NCBI GenBank assembly: GCA_001414345.1
Contig: LLCB01000359.1
Span: 1 to 54,676, forward strand
Length of the DNA stretch: 54,676 nucleotides
Direction: 5' to 3'
DNA from: Hymenoscyphus infarciens
Lineage: Eukaryota; Ascomycota; Leotiomycetes; Helotiales; Helotiaceae
Shown here: one piece after another, positions 13,496-24,767 of the stretch
How the letters are laid out: each line of letters starts with the position of its first letter
Position numbering within the stretch: position 1 is the stretch's first letter
Notes under the pieces: model-generated
Told to the model about the DNA's origin: nothing
The model's database searches: none
The model's input: the letters and a program-made list of their open reading frames with translations, nothing else
Position numbers and translations under genes: made by a program

Positions 13496-13686
13496 TATAA
13501 TAGCCCTCTATAAATATATAAAGAGAGTGCTTATAGAATAGTATCTAATATTAAGAAAAACTAAACTAAAGAGAAAAGCAAAGAGTATAAGCACTCTAGC
13601 TCTATTTATATATATTAAGCAAAGCCTTAGCAAAGCCTCGGGACAACCTGGTTACGTAAGTGACATATGTGACTAGGACTGTCATA
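13496..13686 (-). repeat. LTR of the retrotransposon (5' LTR in element orientation)
   Basis: 191 bp. The inner part is AT-converted like the partner, but the outer 50 bases or so (13636-13686) keep GC-rich sequence such as CCTCGGGACAACCTGGTTAC that is AT-converted in the left copy. Confidence 0.85.
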
Positions 13687-15046
13687 AGAAGTACTAGAAG
13701 TGAATATAGTATTATATTTATATATTTCTATTTATCTATCGCTCTGCTTTCTATCTTCTTCTATCTACTTATTTACTCGACACGTATATAAAGCTTCTTA
13801 CTAAGTAGACTTTTACTTAATCGCTTGATTTATTACTCGCTTTTTTAATCTATTATAGTTTCGTCTAGGTAGGAGACTAGTCATGTGATCGTGAAGACCC
13901 GGGACTCAGTGAGCGAGTCGGCCTTGGCGCCAAGTCTGCCAAGACCGACTCGCAGTAGCCCTCAGAAATGCATCCCCAATTATCCCAGTTTACCGTCCCC
14001 CCTAGCTTAAGGAGTGGGAAATGTTCTAAATACGAAACAGTGTACCCCTTAAGGTGTTGTTGAAAGCCTATAGTGAATAGGAGTATGTCAGTCACGTGGC
14101 TACTCGTTAGCGTGGGCACTAGCCCCTTCCCGGGGCATAAATAGTCGGTTCAGGCCACACTTAGTAAATTGATTTGCTCCTCAGACACGTTGATGAATGG
14201 GAATTACCCGTTTGAGGATTTGCGGGGTAAGAGCGTATATTTCTTGTGCTTATTAGATGGATCCAGACGTTCATTGCCCCACACTGCAACGTTATTGAGC
14301 TAATGCTGTTTCCAGCAGTTGATGTTGTACTGTGTACAGAGGTGCATCATCCTGGAGCACCTGTGGAGTGTTCTAGATTTTCCGAGTCCAGAAAATTTCA
14401 CCTCAAGGGAACTAGGAAGCTGCTGATTAAAAAGGGATGCTTCACAAACCCAAAACAAATCCTCAATTTGTCTTCCCTTGACCTACGCTCACAGAAATCA
14501 TATTTCAACGCAATTCAAATTACGTGGTGACGCAATCAGTCTACACATTGCGATTAGTGTATGTAACATTCCCTATTTGAGTTTATTCTCCAAGACAATA
14601 TAAGGTTTTGGACTAAATGGAGCGTTTGTCCAAAACCCCACAGTATTCAAGCATGATGATAGAAGTTTTGGTCATTCATCATGTCTCCATTCCTTTGAGT
14701 ACTTTATTTGCGGGAGTTCTTCCCAAGTCGGAGTAGACTGGAGAATCCTTTTCACCTAGGCTAAACTACGAACTGGCTCTCCTCAATGTGGTGCATAAAA
14801 TAAATTTCACTCCGGATTTTGGAGTGTCGGATGACCTGCTGGATTCTGGCGAGAACCACAGGCAAATTTCTTTCAATATATGCTGTATTGGAATTACCAT
14901 GGTATGTCTGTTGGTTGTTGGTGAGCCTTTCTTCGAACCCGAACCCATTTGAAGTATAAGGTTACCACGATGTCTCTTCAACTTGATTCAGTCCCTCAGC
15001 GGCAACTTCTGGTCATCTCTCCTTCCAAAATAACACAACTACTACC
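13687..15046. other. Boundary and upstream region of the DUF4360 gene
   Basis: AT-rich sequence ends abruptly near 13870 and normal composition follows. Open frames at 13877-14119 (minus) and 14246-14530 (plus, 94 aa) match nothing I recognise. A CATAAATAG motif sits near 14135. I see no supported gene. Confidence 0.4.
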
Positions 15047-15888
15047 ATGAAGAAACTTTACATCCTCCTCTCAGCCATTACCTCCGGTATTCCCCTCATC
15101 TCCGCCAACCCTCTCCCCCGCGAAGCCCTCCCCCCATGGAATCTCTGGCCCGAAGATGGAATGATAAAACTCCTCTCCCACTCAGGAGCCGGTTGTCCAT
15201 CAACAAATGCCGACAGCGTATTCCTAAACCACATGTCTCGTACTCCGGTCTACGACTATTCCTATGACGCGGCCATAAACTACTGGCACATCGGCCTCCG
15301 ATCCCCAATCGATCCAAAAGCTGGACCTGGAATTGACAATTCCGAGAATTACAAAGTGTGCGAGACGGAATGGTCGTATGAGGCTTATTACAATCATACG
15401 GGTGCTGGAGGTATTGATTATAAGGGACCACTTAATCCGAGGTTGCGTATCAATGCGACGGTTATTGAGGCGAGGTACAAGCTTGCTGATGGGGCTGTTG
15501 CTACTTGGAAGGTTACTTATATTATTCCGGGGCAGAAAGACGTATGTTTCCGCCCTTTCCCCCTTTCCCCATTCCCAACTTTAGAACTAACACTCATTTA
15601 CTACAGATCGTCGATTCAGTCCACTTCAAAGGGCCCCTCGACACATCAAACTCCTCCACATCAACAGGGTATTTCCCAACCTATCAAGGATTCATGGATC
15701 CTTGCACACCAAGTCAGGGTCGGGATTTACCATGTGGGAAAGGGACATTCAAAGTTAAGACCGAAGTTTCAATCGAGTCATCTCTTGGTGGAGAAAGTAC
15801 CGTGCTTCCATCGGAACCAACTCCGATAACGGAATGGTCGAAACATTTGTTGGGTGTTAGTTTTGATTACCGTATTTGCTCTTTGTAG
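15047..15888 (+). CDS. Secreted DUF4360-family protein
   Basis: Exons 15047-15541 and 15607-15888 join in phase 0 across a 65-bp GTATGT...CAG intron, giving 258 aa. Residues 1-20 form a typical signal peptide (Met-Lys-Lys, hydrophobic core, cleavage near Ala before Asn-Pro-Leu-Pro). The mature part follows the DUF4360 pattern: a GAGCP motif near residue 42, a Gly-Pro-Gly stretch before a Cys near 100, a central Asp-Tyr-Lys-Gly-Pro, a Phe-Lys-Gly-Pro after the intron, and a Pro-Cys...Pro-Cys pair near residue 200. Family members are small extracellular cysteine-containing proteins of fungi and bacteria with no known biochemical activity. Several Asn-X-Ser/Thr sites are present. It stands alone between AT-rich blocks, a common setting for secreted plant-interaction proteins, but an effector role is speculation. 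Confidence 0.85.
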
Positions 15889-16793
15889 TAAGCCTTGTGC
15901 TGGTCCGAAGAATGAATTGGAAGACTTGGATTGAAGACGTCGGGGACTTTCACGAAAGCTGTGATGATATTTACGTTTGTTCTTGACTTGTTAGCTGTAA
16001 AATTCATTTGTTCCACACTGCGAATTATCTAATCTATGAAATCAAGAGACATGTAATAAGATACTCGGTCGTTGTTCTCTACTACTGTTCTATCATCTTA
16101 CACGTCTATTCCTTTGCGACTGCAAATATTGTTTCGGGGGATTTCAGAGAATTAAAAAAATTACTTTCTCATTCTTCTAAACCTTCACGAACAATAAAAC
16201 TAATTACACTAAACTGATTCGAACAACTTAACTCAATATAGGTGCGAGTGAGCAAAGCCTACTTCTCTTACATTACGGAATATATATTCAGAGAGGTTTT
16301 AGTAGGTCCCGAAGTTGAAGCATAGATCCGGAAAAGTACAATGAAGCTAAAGCCTTGGAATTGAAACTTTAGAATCGATAATAAGGAAATTAATAGTTGG
16401 TGTCTCCTCGCTTCGTCCCCCTTTTCGGAGAAAGATATACCGAAGACCGCACAACCCAAGAACTAACTCAGACATTCCAAAAACCAAAGATTTTCAAGAA
16501 TTAGCACTTTCAACTTCTACCTGTACTCTTCGTATGATTTTACCTCTCCGTTATATAGAACTATACAACATCTAAGCGAGGATAACACTTTCCGCGACTT
16601 TTAACTACTTACCCCGCTATTTCCACGCTTCCCACCAATTCCTGTCCGAGCTCGGACCGACCCCGGAGTCCAATAAGACCATTACCCCACTATCAATACC
16701 CTGAAACCCACAAACTTCACCGAGCTTCTTACCGAAAGGAAACCCGTAAGCAAATAACACCATGTCTTCCATCAAAAAGAAACCAATACACTA
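15889..16793. other. Intergenic, no gene recognised
   Basis: Moderately AT-rich. Includes the 3' flank of the DUF4360 gene. Open frames at 16008-16217 and 16268-16459 are short and unrecognised. Confidence 0.4.
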
Positions 16794-16878
16794 GCCCGGC
16801 TGGCACAATTGGCTAGCGCGTGGGCCTTTTATTCACTTAAGAGAGCCCAAGGTTGAGAGTTCGAGCCTCTCGTGTAAG
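16794..16878 (+). tRNA. tRNA-Lys(UUU)-like gene with intron, acceptor stem broken
   Basis: The cloverleaf is clear in three arms. The D stem is GCAC/GCGC (one A-C mismatch). The anticodon stem is TGGGC (16821-16825) with GCCCA (16845-16849), perfect. The T arm is GAGAG-TTCGAGC-CTCTC, perfect. The anticodon reads TTT at 16828-16830, followed by A37 and a 12-nt intron (16832-16843), the usual position for fungal tRNA introns. The 5' acceptor strand GCCCGGC (16794-16800) matches fungal tRNA-Lys, but the 3' strand GTGTAAG (16872-16878) cannot pair beyond two positions. AT-rich DNA starts directly downstream, so the 3' end was probably replaced or mutated. Likely a tRNA pseudogene. Confidence 0.55.
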
Positions 16879-17436
16879 TCTACTCCTCTAACAAGTCGAA
16901 AAATAAGTACTAATATAAAAAATAGCGGGCGAATATATAAGAATTCTTTGATATTTTTTGTTAATTTTTTTGGACAGTGAATTTCGTATAGATAAAATCA
17001 ACGATAACAAAAACTAGTGAATTTAATTCAATTTTTTTAGTCTAGTATACTATCTACTAATTATTTAAGTATATTTAGCTTAGTTCTCTATCTCTTGTAA
17101 TTATTCTTAGGTAAATAGATATTTCAAAAATTAATAAATATTAAGTTTTTCTAACTCTAAAAAACTTTAAAATAGAAATAATATTAAACTATATAATATA
17201 AGTCTTTTTAGTAAAAATTAATCTATAAAGCTTTATTATTAAAATAAACTTCTTAAAATATTTACTTAACTATAATAAAAGAGTTTTACTAGTCTTAAGA
17301 TAAGTTAATTAATTATAGCTATTCTTTAAAAACCTATAAAATAATTAACTATTTTAATATATTCTTTTTAAATAATTATATTTATTTACTATAGTATTAT
17401 AAGTAAGATAAAATATAGTATTCTAATTAATATCTA

Positions 17437-17510
17437 GAGTATTTTAAAAATATAAAGGTCTAAAAACAGCTAAATAATAAATTATAAATTATAAAATAGA
17501 TATTAAATTT
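17437..17510 (+). mobile_element. Possible decayed end of another element of the A-D family
   Basis: GAGTATTTTAAAAATATAAA then GGTCTAAAAACAGC and an AAATTATAAATT run align with the GAGCGTCCCGTACATACC end plus AAATCG array of elements B and C, mostly by C-to-T and G-to-A changes. No matching second end was located with confidence; a candidate lies near 18970-19015. Confidence 0.3.
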
Positions 17511-19596
17511 TAAGTACTTATAATTTAACTTACTACTTTTTAATAATATAACTTTATAATTATATAGTTAGTTTATACTCTTTCTATTATTTTCTAAAGC
17601 TAAGAAAGTAATAGAAAGAAGAAAGAGAGAGATAGAAGAAATATAAAAGTAGAGAAATAAATTTACTTTCTTTACTATCTTTTAAAAAAAGATAGTTAGT
17701 ATATTATATAGAGAATTAAGCTTTATACTAAAAGAAGCTTACTAGGTTTCTTCTTTTCTTAACTTTTCTCTTTTTTATAATTTAATTTAAATAATTAATC
17801 TATAATATTTAATTAGTAATTAGTTCTCTAACTTAGATTAGTTTTATAAAAGCTAAGAGTAAAATAGTAAGATAATAGTAATATAAATAATAGTAGTTTA
17901 TACTTTATAGTATATAAAAAAAGTAAGACTTATAATTTCTAACTTACGTTTTATAGTTTAGTTATTTTTATTAGATCTTTTATTTAAAGCTAAATTATAA
18001 ATCTTAAATCTTAAATCTAAGAGTTATTTTTACTAAGTAGCTTTTAAAGAATAGCTCTTTATATAGATACTAAATACTATTAAAGTATATTCTAGTTAAG
18101 TAGTTTTTAAATAATAATTCTTAATATTAAAACTAATTCTAGACTAGAACTAGACTTATTATATTATAGCTCTAGTAATAAATAAGAAGATTATATATTA
18201 TATATAATAAGTCTTAAGCTTAAGTTTAGTTTAAGTCTAATTCTACTATTAAATAATAGGTTTTAATATTAAGAACTATTATAATAGTTAAAATATACTA
18301 TAAGTCTAGCTATCTAGACTTATTTTAAGATAATTACTTATGTCTTTTAAAATATATTATATTTAACTAATTCTCTAATATTTAAAAAATCTATTTCAAA
18401 TAATCTTAAACTAATATAAGTAAAACACTATATTTCTAGCTATTTTATATAAGATTAAACTAATATAAGTAAAAAAGATCTATATTTTAAGCTACGCTTG
18501 ATTTCTATTTTAAGATTAGCTCTATATTTAATCTAAATTAATAAGATATAAAATTCTTTTATAAGATAATTTTTAATAGAATATTTTAGTAAGAATTATA
18601 ACGCTATAAATAAGAGCTATATAAGATAAAGTCTCTCTCTTACTCTCTCTTTCTCTTCTCTAAAATACTTTTATAATAATACGAAAGATATACGACTATA
18701 GAAGAGATATATAAGAGTATATTTAGTAGAATAAAGTATATAGATACTAGGCTCTAATATAGAAGAAAAGACTAAATTAGACCTTTTATAACTATAGAAG
18801 AGTAGGTAGCTATATATAAGAGATTAGATAGTATTAAAAGATCTAAAATCTAAAGTCTAAAACCTTTCTAAATTAGATAATATAAAATAATAAAAGCTAA
18901 AACCTTATATCTATAGTAAGTAAACTCGGCTATTTAAGATAGCTAGCTATTATAACTTTATTAAAAGTTAAATTTATAATTTATAAATTAGTTTTTAGTA
19001 AAAAGTATTAAATAGATTATTTTAAATTAAAACTTTTAAGTAAAACTTAGCTTCTAGTTATATTTTATTATTATTACGTTATATATAGAAAAAAGAAGTT
19101 ATATAAGAAATTTTAAAGCGTGTTTTTTCTAAAAGTCTAAGAATCTTTAGTATTATTTACTATTAAAATAGCGATTATTAAATTAGAACTTATTTCTTAA
19201 TATTAATTCTTATTAATTCTTATAACTACGTAGTTTAATATTTATTATAAGCTTTAGCTATAGAGAATTAGATCTTTTATATACGAGAAGCTAAAAAAAA
19301 AATAGAAGTTTATTTCTAAATAATACTACTCTTACTTTATAAGCTTTATATAGCTTTTATATAGTTATAGCTATTAAAATAAGTCTAAGATAACTAGTCT
19401 TATTTACTACTACCTCTTAAAGCAATATCTATTAACTAAATAGTAGAAGCTAGAAGTTTATAAATACTCTAGAAGCTTCTACTATTTCTACTTTCTAATT
19501 AGTCTACTTTATTAAGTTTTAATAATACTAGAGAGTAAAGAACTTCGTAATCTATTAAATATAAAGTATTTTTCTACTACTTTTTTTAATTATTTA

Positions 19597-19826
19597 ACTA
19601 GAACTAAGAAAGTTAATTTAGTTATTTTATAAAACTAGGAAAATTATTTTATAAAACTAGAGAAATTAATTTAATTATTTTATAAAACTAGAGAAATTAA
19701 TTTAATTCTTCTATAAAACTAGGAAAATTAATTTAATTATTTTATAAAGCTAAGAAAATTAATTTACTTCTTCTATAAAACTAGGAAAATTAAATTTAAT
19801 TCTTCTATAAAACTAGAATAATTAGC
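19597..19826. repeat. 31-bp minisatellite
   Basis: The word TT(T/C)TATAAAACTAG begins at 19625, 19647, 19678, 19709, 19740, 19771 and 19803, so the period is 31 (once 22, once 32). The consensus unit is roughly TTTTATAAAACTAGAGAAAT followed by TAATTTAATTA. As 31 is not a multiple of three, three copies are needed to repeat the frame. Confidence 0.85.
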
Positions 19827-20296
19827 TTTATATTCTTTTTAATATTCTAGAAAAGCTAATAGAGAGAATTATAAAAGAGAAAGACACTTCAGACTATCTT
19901 TTTAGCTCTTTATATACTTTATATATACTAGTATATAAAAGTAAGATAGTTAATAAATCTCTAAGATATTTTAAGTTCTATTAATTCTTTTCTAAGAAAA
20001 TACTATTCTAGTATTCGTTCTTATTAGTAAAATATACTAGTCTTAGTACTATTTTACTTAGTTTTATACTAGTACTACTAATTACCAGAGTATATTTATA
20101 TAAGATATATAGAGAGCTAAAAGAATAGTTACGAACTTCTATAATGTCTAGTAGTAGATTAGCGTCTAGTATAGCTAAGAAACTATTATCACGAAAAACT
20201 TTTACGGAATAGCCTTATGATAGCTACCCGGATTTCTCACCCTTCCAGCCTCCCAAGGCTCTCTTCGCCCTTCCCAGCCCCATCGCATACAGATCC

Positions 20297-21485
20297 ATGA
20301 ATCGTATGAGATACATGATATCCGAGCCACCTCTAATCCCAGAAACCTCTGTTGTTGAGAACAAAGAAGCCTCGGCCTCGACGCAAAAAACCCCGCAGTC
20401 AGCCGATCCAGGCGATTGGACGATTTACAATTCCGGTGTATCAACAAACAGAGAGATGAATCTTGATCATAATCATGGAATAATAGGCGGAGGCTGGGCT
20501 ACTGCATCCGGCCTTCTTCCTCCCCAAAAAGAACCAGAGGAAAGGCCCTGGATGTCGACTACTGAACAGCAACCCATGTTGTGGGGTAGTTCTCACACTG
20601 AAAATGACGATGAGGCGTGAGTAAAAGTTTGGAATACCTCAAATCTTCAAGGAATGAGAAACCAAGCTTTTTTCTTATTGCAACTATTCTTCCCTCAAGC
20701 GCATCCGCCATGGTTCATTCGCTAAATAACAGCAGAACACCTCGACCGACCTTGCCATATCCTCATCCAACTCTCTCACTGCCGCACCCAAGTCTGAGTC
20801 TAGATTTTCGAATGTCTGTCATGCTCAACCCCCGAATATCAGTTGGTCCCACTCCTTTTGGACAGAGAAATTGTGAGTTTGAATATTTTATCGACAAAGT
20901 TTTCCGACGAGCGTAGATGGTATTTTCACACATAGAATAACCATATTCCATATATATGCCGCTCTACATATCTCATTGTAGTTGATCTAACGCAATATAG
21001 GGATATCCTTCACTGGCGGTTCATGGTCTGGATCATGGGGTTCTGGGATTGTTTTGGTACGATGACCACCATTTTGATTTACTCTCTCACGAAGCTTACA
21101 AAACCACAGCCCGGAGGACAAGACAGCCAACTCATAATCCCCTCGGGAGCAGCACGCCTCGAGACGAACTACCTCCTACGGACTAATAATACCCCTCCCG
21201 CCTACATCGCTATCAAAACTCACGGGTGGAGAACAGGACCACCCGAAATTCTCGAACAATTAGCTGATCCAACGAGAGCGGATGATGTTGATCCCAATGC
21301 TTATAAATTCAGAATTTTCGTGGAAATGGAGACGGGGGATGAGAGGTACAGTGACAAAGTTAATTGCGGGATGTGGGTAGGGGTGGGAATGCGAAAGGGA
21401 AAAGAAGTGATATATGAGTGAGTGGTTGTGAATGACTGTTACTTTTTTTTGTGCTGATGGTGATAGTGCGTATCGGGTTTCGTGA
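20297..21485 (+). CDS. DUF3237-family protein
   Basis: Five exons fit together in frame: 20297-20616, 20700-20872, 21001-21056, 21110-21417 and 21467-21485. All introns are GT-AG (83, 128, 53, 49 bp). The product is 291 aa. The C-terminal half shows DUF3237 features: GPTPFGQR, a GGS...GSG segment, PGGQDSQ, then RLETNYLLRT, a Gly-Pro-Pro-Glu turn, a Phe-Val-Glu-Met-Glu-Thr-Gly stretch and a final Tyr-Arg-Val end. DUF3237 proteins are small beta-rich proteins of unknown function. The first 130 residues are polar, unlike the family, and uncertain. The frame stays open upstream of ATG 20297 to a TAG at 20210-20212 at the edge of the AT-rich block, so the 5' end may be lost. A shorter protein from ATG 20710, in strong GCCATGG context, would still carry the whole domain. 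Confidence 0.6.
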
Positions 21486-22204
21486 GCATGGAGGCGCGTA
21501 TTCTGAGCTTACAAGGTCAAGATTTCCGCCTTACGATGGGCAGACAAGAATTATTGGAGCGTCGTAAGTACAGAGGCGGTTTCTGATACAACCTGTTCTG
21601 CTCGTCAGAGGCTGAAAGGAGTGCGCAATTCTTCCTCGAGGACATGTCAATGGAAAGCATGCGAGGATCACAATAGCCGCGAGAAAAGTCACACGGGGTC
21701 GAAATTATCAGCGTCTAAAAAAAAATCTACCGGCATAATTTGTTCTGACTCGAGGTAAGAAGGATTGGCTTCCATGCTTGCGCCAGACTGCAGTCATGCT
21801 GTCACTTTGACATCAAAATGTCTTGATGCGATACCGGTCCACATCTCTCTCATTGATTACGGTCCCATGAACAGCAATTATACGAAATGTCTTAGTTCCC
21901 ACCCGTAAGGAAAAAATAGGTGGCTCAGGGTTTTTACCCACGTGATCTAGAGAACCTCCTTTCAAAATTTCAATGTGCACGTTGCACATTCGAGAAGAAG
22001 ATCCAATAAGAACGAAATAGTAAAAGAGATGCCTTGTATAAGATTTCATTCAAGTACTAAAGAATTATTACAAATGGTGGTGCTCGCTGCACATGTCTAG
22101 GTAGTTCCCAAAATGAAGAAATCAAAAAACTCCCAAACCTCATAATCCCCATTCTATGTCCCATTCCCAACCATACTCCCAGTCCCTCAAAAGACTCAAC
22201 CCGT
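21486..22204. other. Intergenic, no gene recognised
   Basis: 3' flanks of two converging genes. An open frame at 21813-22049 (minus) has no recognisable features. Confidence 0.5.
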
Positions 22205-23251
22205 TTATGCGTTGAAAGCTTGCTCTCTCAAAGCAGATCGTTTGTAGTACTTGGTTGGAGCTGCCAGCTTGGTAGATAAAGTCAGAGTGGCTCCAGTTCC
22301 GATTGATGGGGAGACACCGGTTCCAGATGGAGGTGGGATGGAGGTAGAGACTCCACCATCTTGAGCCTTTGCCTTGCTGACGAACTCATCGAATTTTCCA
22401 GCTGGGTTGACGGCGAAGACCATTCCCTTTCCGCAGTGGGAGACTGGGTTCTTTTGTCCGCAGTAGAACCAGATTGGGGTGGTGCGGTCGACCTTGAAGT
22501 CTACTGGCGGCAAGACACCGGTACGGCTTTGGTTGTTGAATTGGAAGCCAGATTTGAAACCACCAGCCTTTGCGGTACACGGGGTTTCAAAGGTTGATTC
22601 AGTGACGGTGTGGTTGGTGGAGTTGAAGTCGAATCTGGTTGATAGTTAGTATTTTTGTCATTGGAAGGAGAAGAAAAGAGATTCTTACCGGATAATGTCA
22701 CCGATCTTAGCGTTTACATTGTCTTGCTTATACTTGAGTTGTCCATCAGCGCCAACGACAACGTTGATCACCGTTCCGTTGCTAGTTGGTGGTCCTGGTA
22801 GTCCTGGCGGAGCAGTTGGTGGGAGAGTAGGAGTAGAAGTTGGTGTCTCCGTAAGTGTCTTTGTGACGGTGGATGTGATGCCATTGCTTATTGTGATTCC
22901 AATGTTGATAACGTAGACGTTGACAACGATGTTCTTTTCGTAAACGGCAACGGTACAGTCTTTGTTGTCGGCTGGGGCGCCGGTAGGATAAACATACACG
23001 GTTGACTTGGTGCCCTCATAAACAATAGACGTAACTTGGCTGCCACCGGTGGTGATATATGGTGGTTGTGGTGCTGGGGTATAGACTTGGTTGTTTCCTC
23101 CTGGATAACCTCCTGGTGCTGTGACAGTTACTGTCTGATAGACAGTTGAGGGAGCTCCATATGGATCTTGGCAAACGTGTTGTTCGGTGTGGGTGCTGGC
23201 AGAGGCAACGCTGAGGAGACCGCTGAGAGTGGAAATGGTGGAGAATTTCAT
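22205..23251 (-). CDS. Secreted cupredoxin-domain (extracellular serine-rich type) protein
   Basis: Exons on the minus strand are 23251-22689 and 22634-22205, joined by a 54-bp GTAAGA...CAG intron, giving 330 aa. An N-terminal signal peptide (about residues 1-19) is followed by a Pro/Thr/Val-rich region and a Thr/Pro linker (near residues 128-155). A plastocyanin-like domain starts near residue 160 (VVVGADGQLKY) and contains Asn-His-Thr-Val near 196, then WFYCGQKNPVSHCGKGM near 243-259. His196, Cys246, His254 and Met259 are placed as a type-1 copper site. Fungal proteins of this class are secreted or wall-linked, sometimes GPI-anchored; the C-terminus here lacks the hydrophobic tail of a GPI signal. 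Enzyme activity is unlikely; electron transfer or wall binding is possible but unproven. Confidence 0.85.
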
Positions 23252-24767
23252 GATGAACGATAGATTGAAACGCTGGAAATTATTGAAAAAGATAAAAGTT
23301 GTTTAGAGCTGAAGATCTGCAAAAGACAGAAATGTAGCGATTGTATCAAGGAAATGAAATAGGAAAAGAGAAGATGACCTGAGATAATGAGATGGAGAGA
23401 AAAGTTTTGGAAGTTTTTGGGGCTTCATTATATATCAAGTTGACGGTCGATGTGTAATCCATACCTACTCAACTGTGGCGGTCAGATTTGCTAGGCTTCT
23501 CCGTTTGTAATTGTGATATTAGGCGGCTATTGGTTGAAGCTACATACCGAGCTGATGGTCGGGAACCCTCTAACCCGCGATCAAGTTGGCGTGGCTATGT
23601 TCCATGTAAGCACGCAGGCTTCTCTTTTACTTCGCAGAGGCTCGCAAAATGGACAATAAAAGCAGCGTTGAATGCCTTGAATGGGTCCGTATTTCTCATA
23701 CAGTCTTCTAACAAATTCTAACTAAGCATTTAACACGGAGTAAATAAATGTTCATGATATACAAGGAACTTCGGTTACCAATAGTAGTAGCTTTTTCCAT
23801 AGTAACAAAAATTCTTTGCCGCTTTTCTTCTCCACGGTGAGGGAAGGAGAAAAGGGCTTGCTGAACATCCGCCTACCCCGGTTGTCATAGTTAGGGCTGA
23901 GATGACCTGCAACTTTTCTGCTGATGGAAGCATACGCTAATTTGAATAAGGAAAGCATGCTGAGGGAAACATGGAATTAAAGTAAGCAGGTGCTCTAAGG
24001 TTATTGGCGGTCGGCTATGTAGCGGTCAGCATAGAAGCCATTTTGCCGACTGTACAACCACGGTTTTTCAAACGCAGTACCCTTGTGCTAATGGAGTTTG
24101 TGGCGCGCATTCTGGTGCTCCCGCGCCTTATAGGGTGAACGTTGAACAATTTGGATCTACGCACTTTCAGATGGTGCAAGTTCTAGCACTTCTGGCAAAG
24201 CTTGGTAACGGTGACCCCTTCTAAACACAGACTTGAGATACAGATGTACAAACAGAGTAAGTAGAACCAGAGGTTCCCAGGGTTAAAATGCCTCGAAATG
24301 TGGAGATAAAGCTTAGCCATTCTCAAATGAGCTTCGGTGACGTTTGCAAACAAAAATGATAATGAAATCCTTCTCCTAGAACAAGACCGTTTGCTGGTCG
24401 AGTTGCGGAAATGAGGAATCAAAGCAAAACAGCAATCGAAGCCTTAGATATGGAGCACTTGCTCGTGAAGGTCGATATGCGTGGCTTGAACTGTTGTATG
24501 CTGAGATTTAGGCGCAGTTGTGGAAGTCGGTACAGTGCATATATTTTTAGAGCCCAAGAGCCTCAAATTTGTCGGCCGCTAGTCGAGATTAGTCACGTGT
24601 TATACTGGTCAGTGCGTACCGAGGCTACATGCGGGACTTTAAGCTATTATGACTTCTACATTGCTCAGTCAGGCGTCATTTACCAACATACCCGAAGGCA
24701 ATCAGGTCAACCAATAACCACTCCAAATTCCGATTCCAGAATCATCAAATCTCGACCGACAACTCAA
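23252..24767. other. Region between the divergent cupredoxin and QPRTase genes
   Basis: Shared upstream region. A TATATAATG motif on the minus strand near 23427-23441 may be the TATA box of the cupredoxin gene. The frame of the QPRTase gene stays open upstream to 24411, but that part has no family similarity and is taken as 5' UTR. No other gene recognised. Confidence 0.45.

Larger units (their letters stand above)
7883..13686 (-). mobile_element. Ty3/gypsy-type LTR retrotransposon, RIP-inactivated
   Basis: Two 191-bp direct repeats (7883-8073 and 13496-13686) bound the element, with AGAAG on both outer sides (7878-7882 and 13687-13691) as target duplication. On the minus strand a degraded pol reads in the usual gypsy order from right to left. 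A Cys/His zinc-knuckle remnant lies near 12190-12260 (Cys codons turned to Tyr). Reverse transcriptase lies around 11200-10300; its YLDD motif has become Tyr-Leu-Asn-Asn (Asn codons at 10610-10615). RNase H lies about 10200-9850, and integrase core with an SKR-type stretch about 9750-8900. A purine tract beside 8074 fits the polypurine tract of a minus-strand element. Reverse transcriptase before integrase places it in Ty3/gypsy. Many TAA/TAG codons interrupt every domain, so it is dead. The exact LTR edge could be off by 2 bp. Confidence 0.88.
16879..20200. other. Second AT-rich RIP block
   Basis: Very AT-rich throughout. No intact gene. A region from about 18660 to 19590 on the plus strand reads as long peptide stretches if TAA/TAG are taken as former CAA/CAG/TGG, so it probably holds a decayed coding sequence; I do not recognise the family. 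It also holds a decayed inverted-repeat end near 17437 and a 31-bp minisatellite, listed separately. No LTR pair was found. Confidence 0.55.

Noticed and set aside
5701..13700. AT-rich block as inserted mitochondrial DNA or a centromere core
   Set aside because: An LTR retrotransposon and inverted-repeat elements with C-to-T decay explain it; no mitochondrial gene motifs are readable.
16879..20200. Starship-type element next to the tRNA
   Set aside because: No tyrosine recombinase (DUF3435) frame could be read and no boundaries were found.
24411..24767. 119-residue N-terminal extension of QPRTase
   Set aside because: In frame, but without family similarity; the 295-aa protein from 24768 has the normal fungal length.
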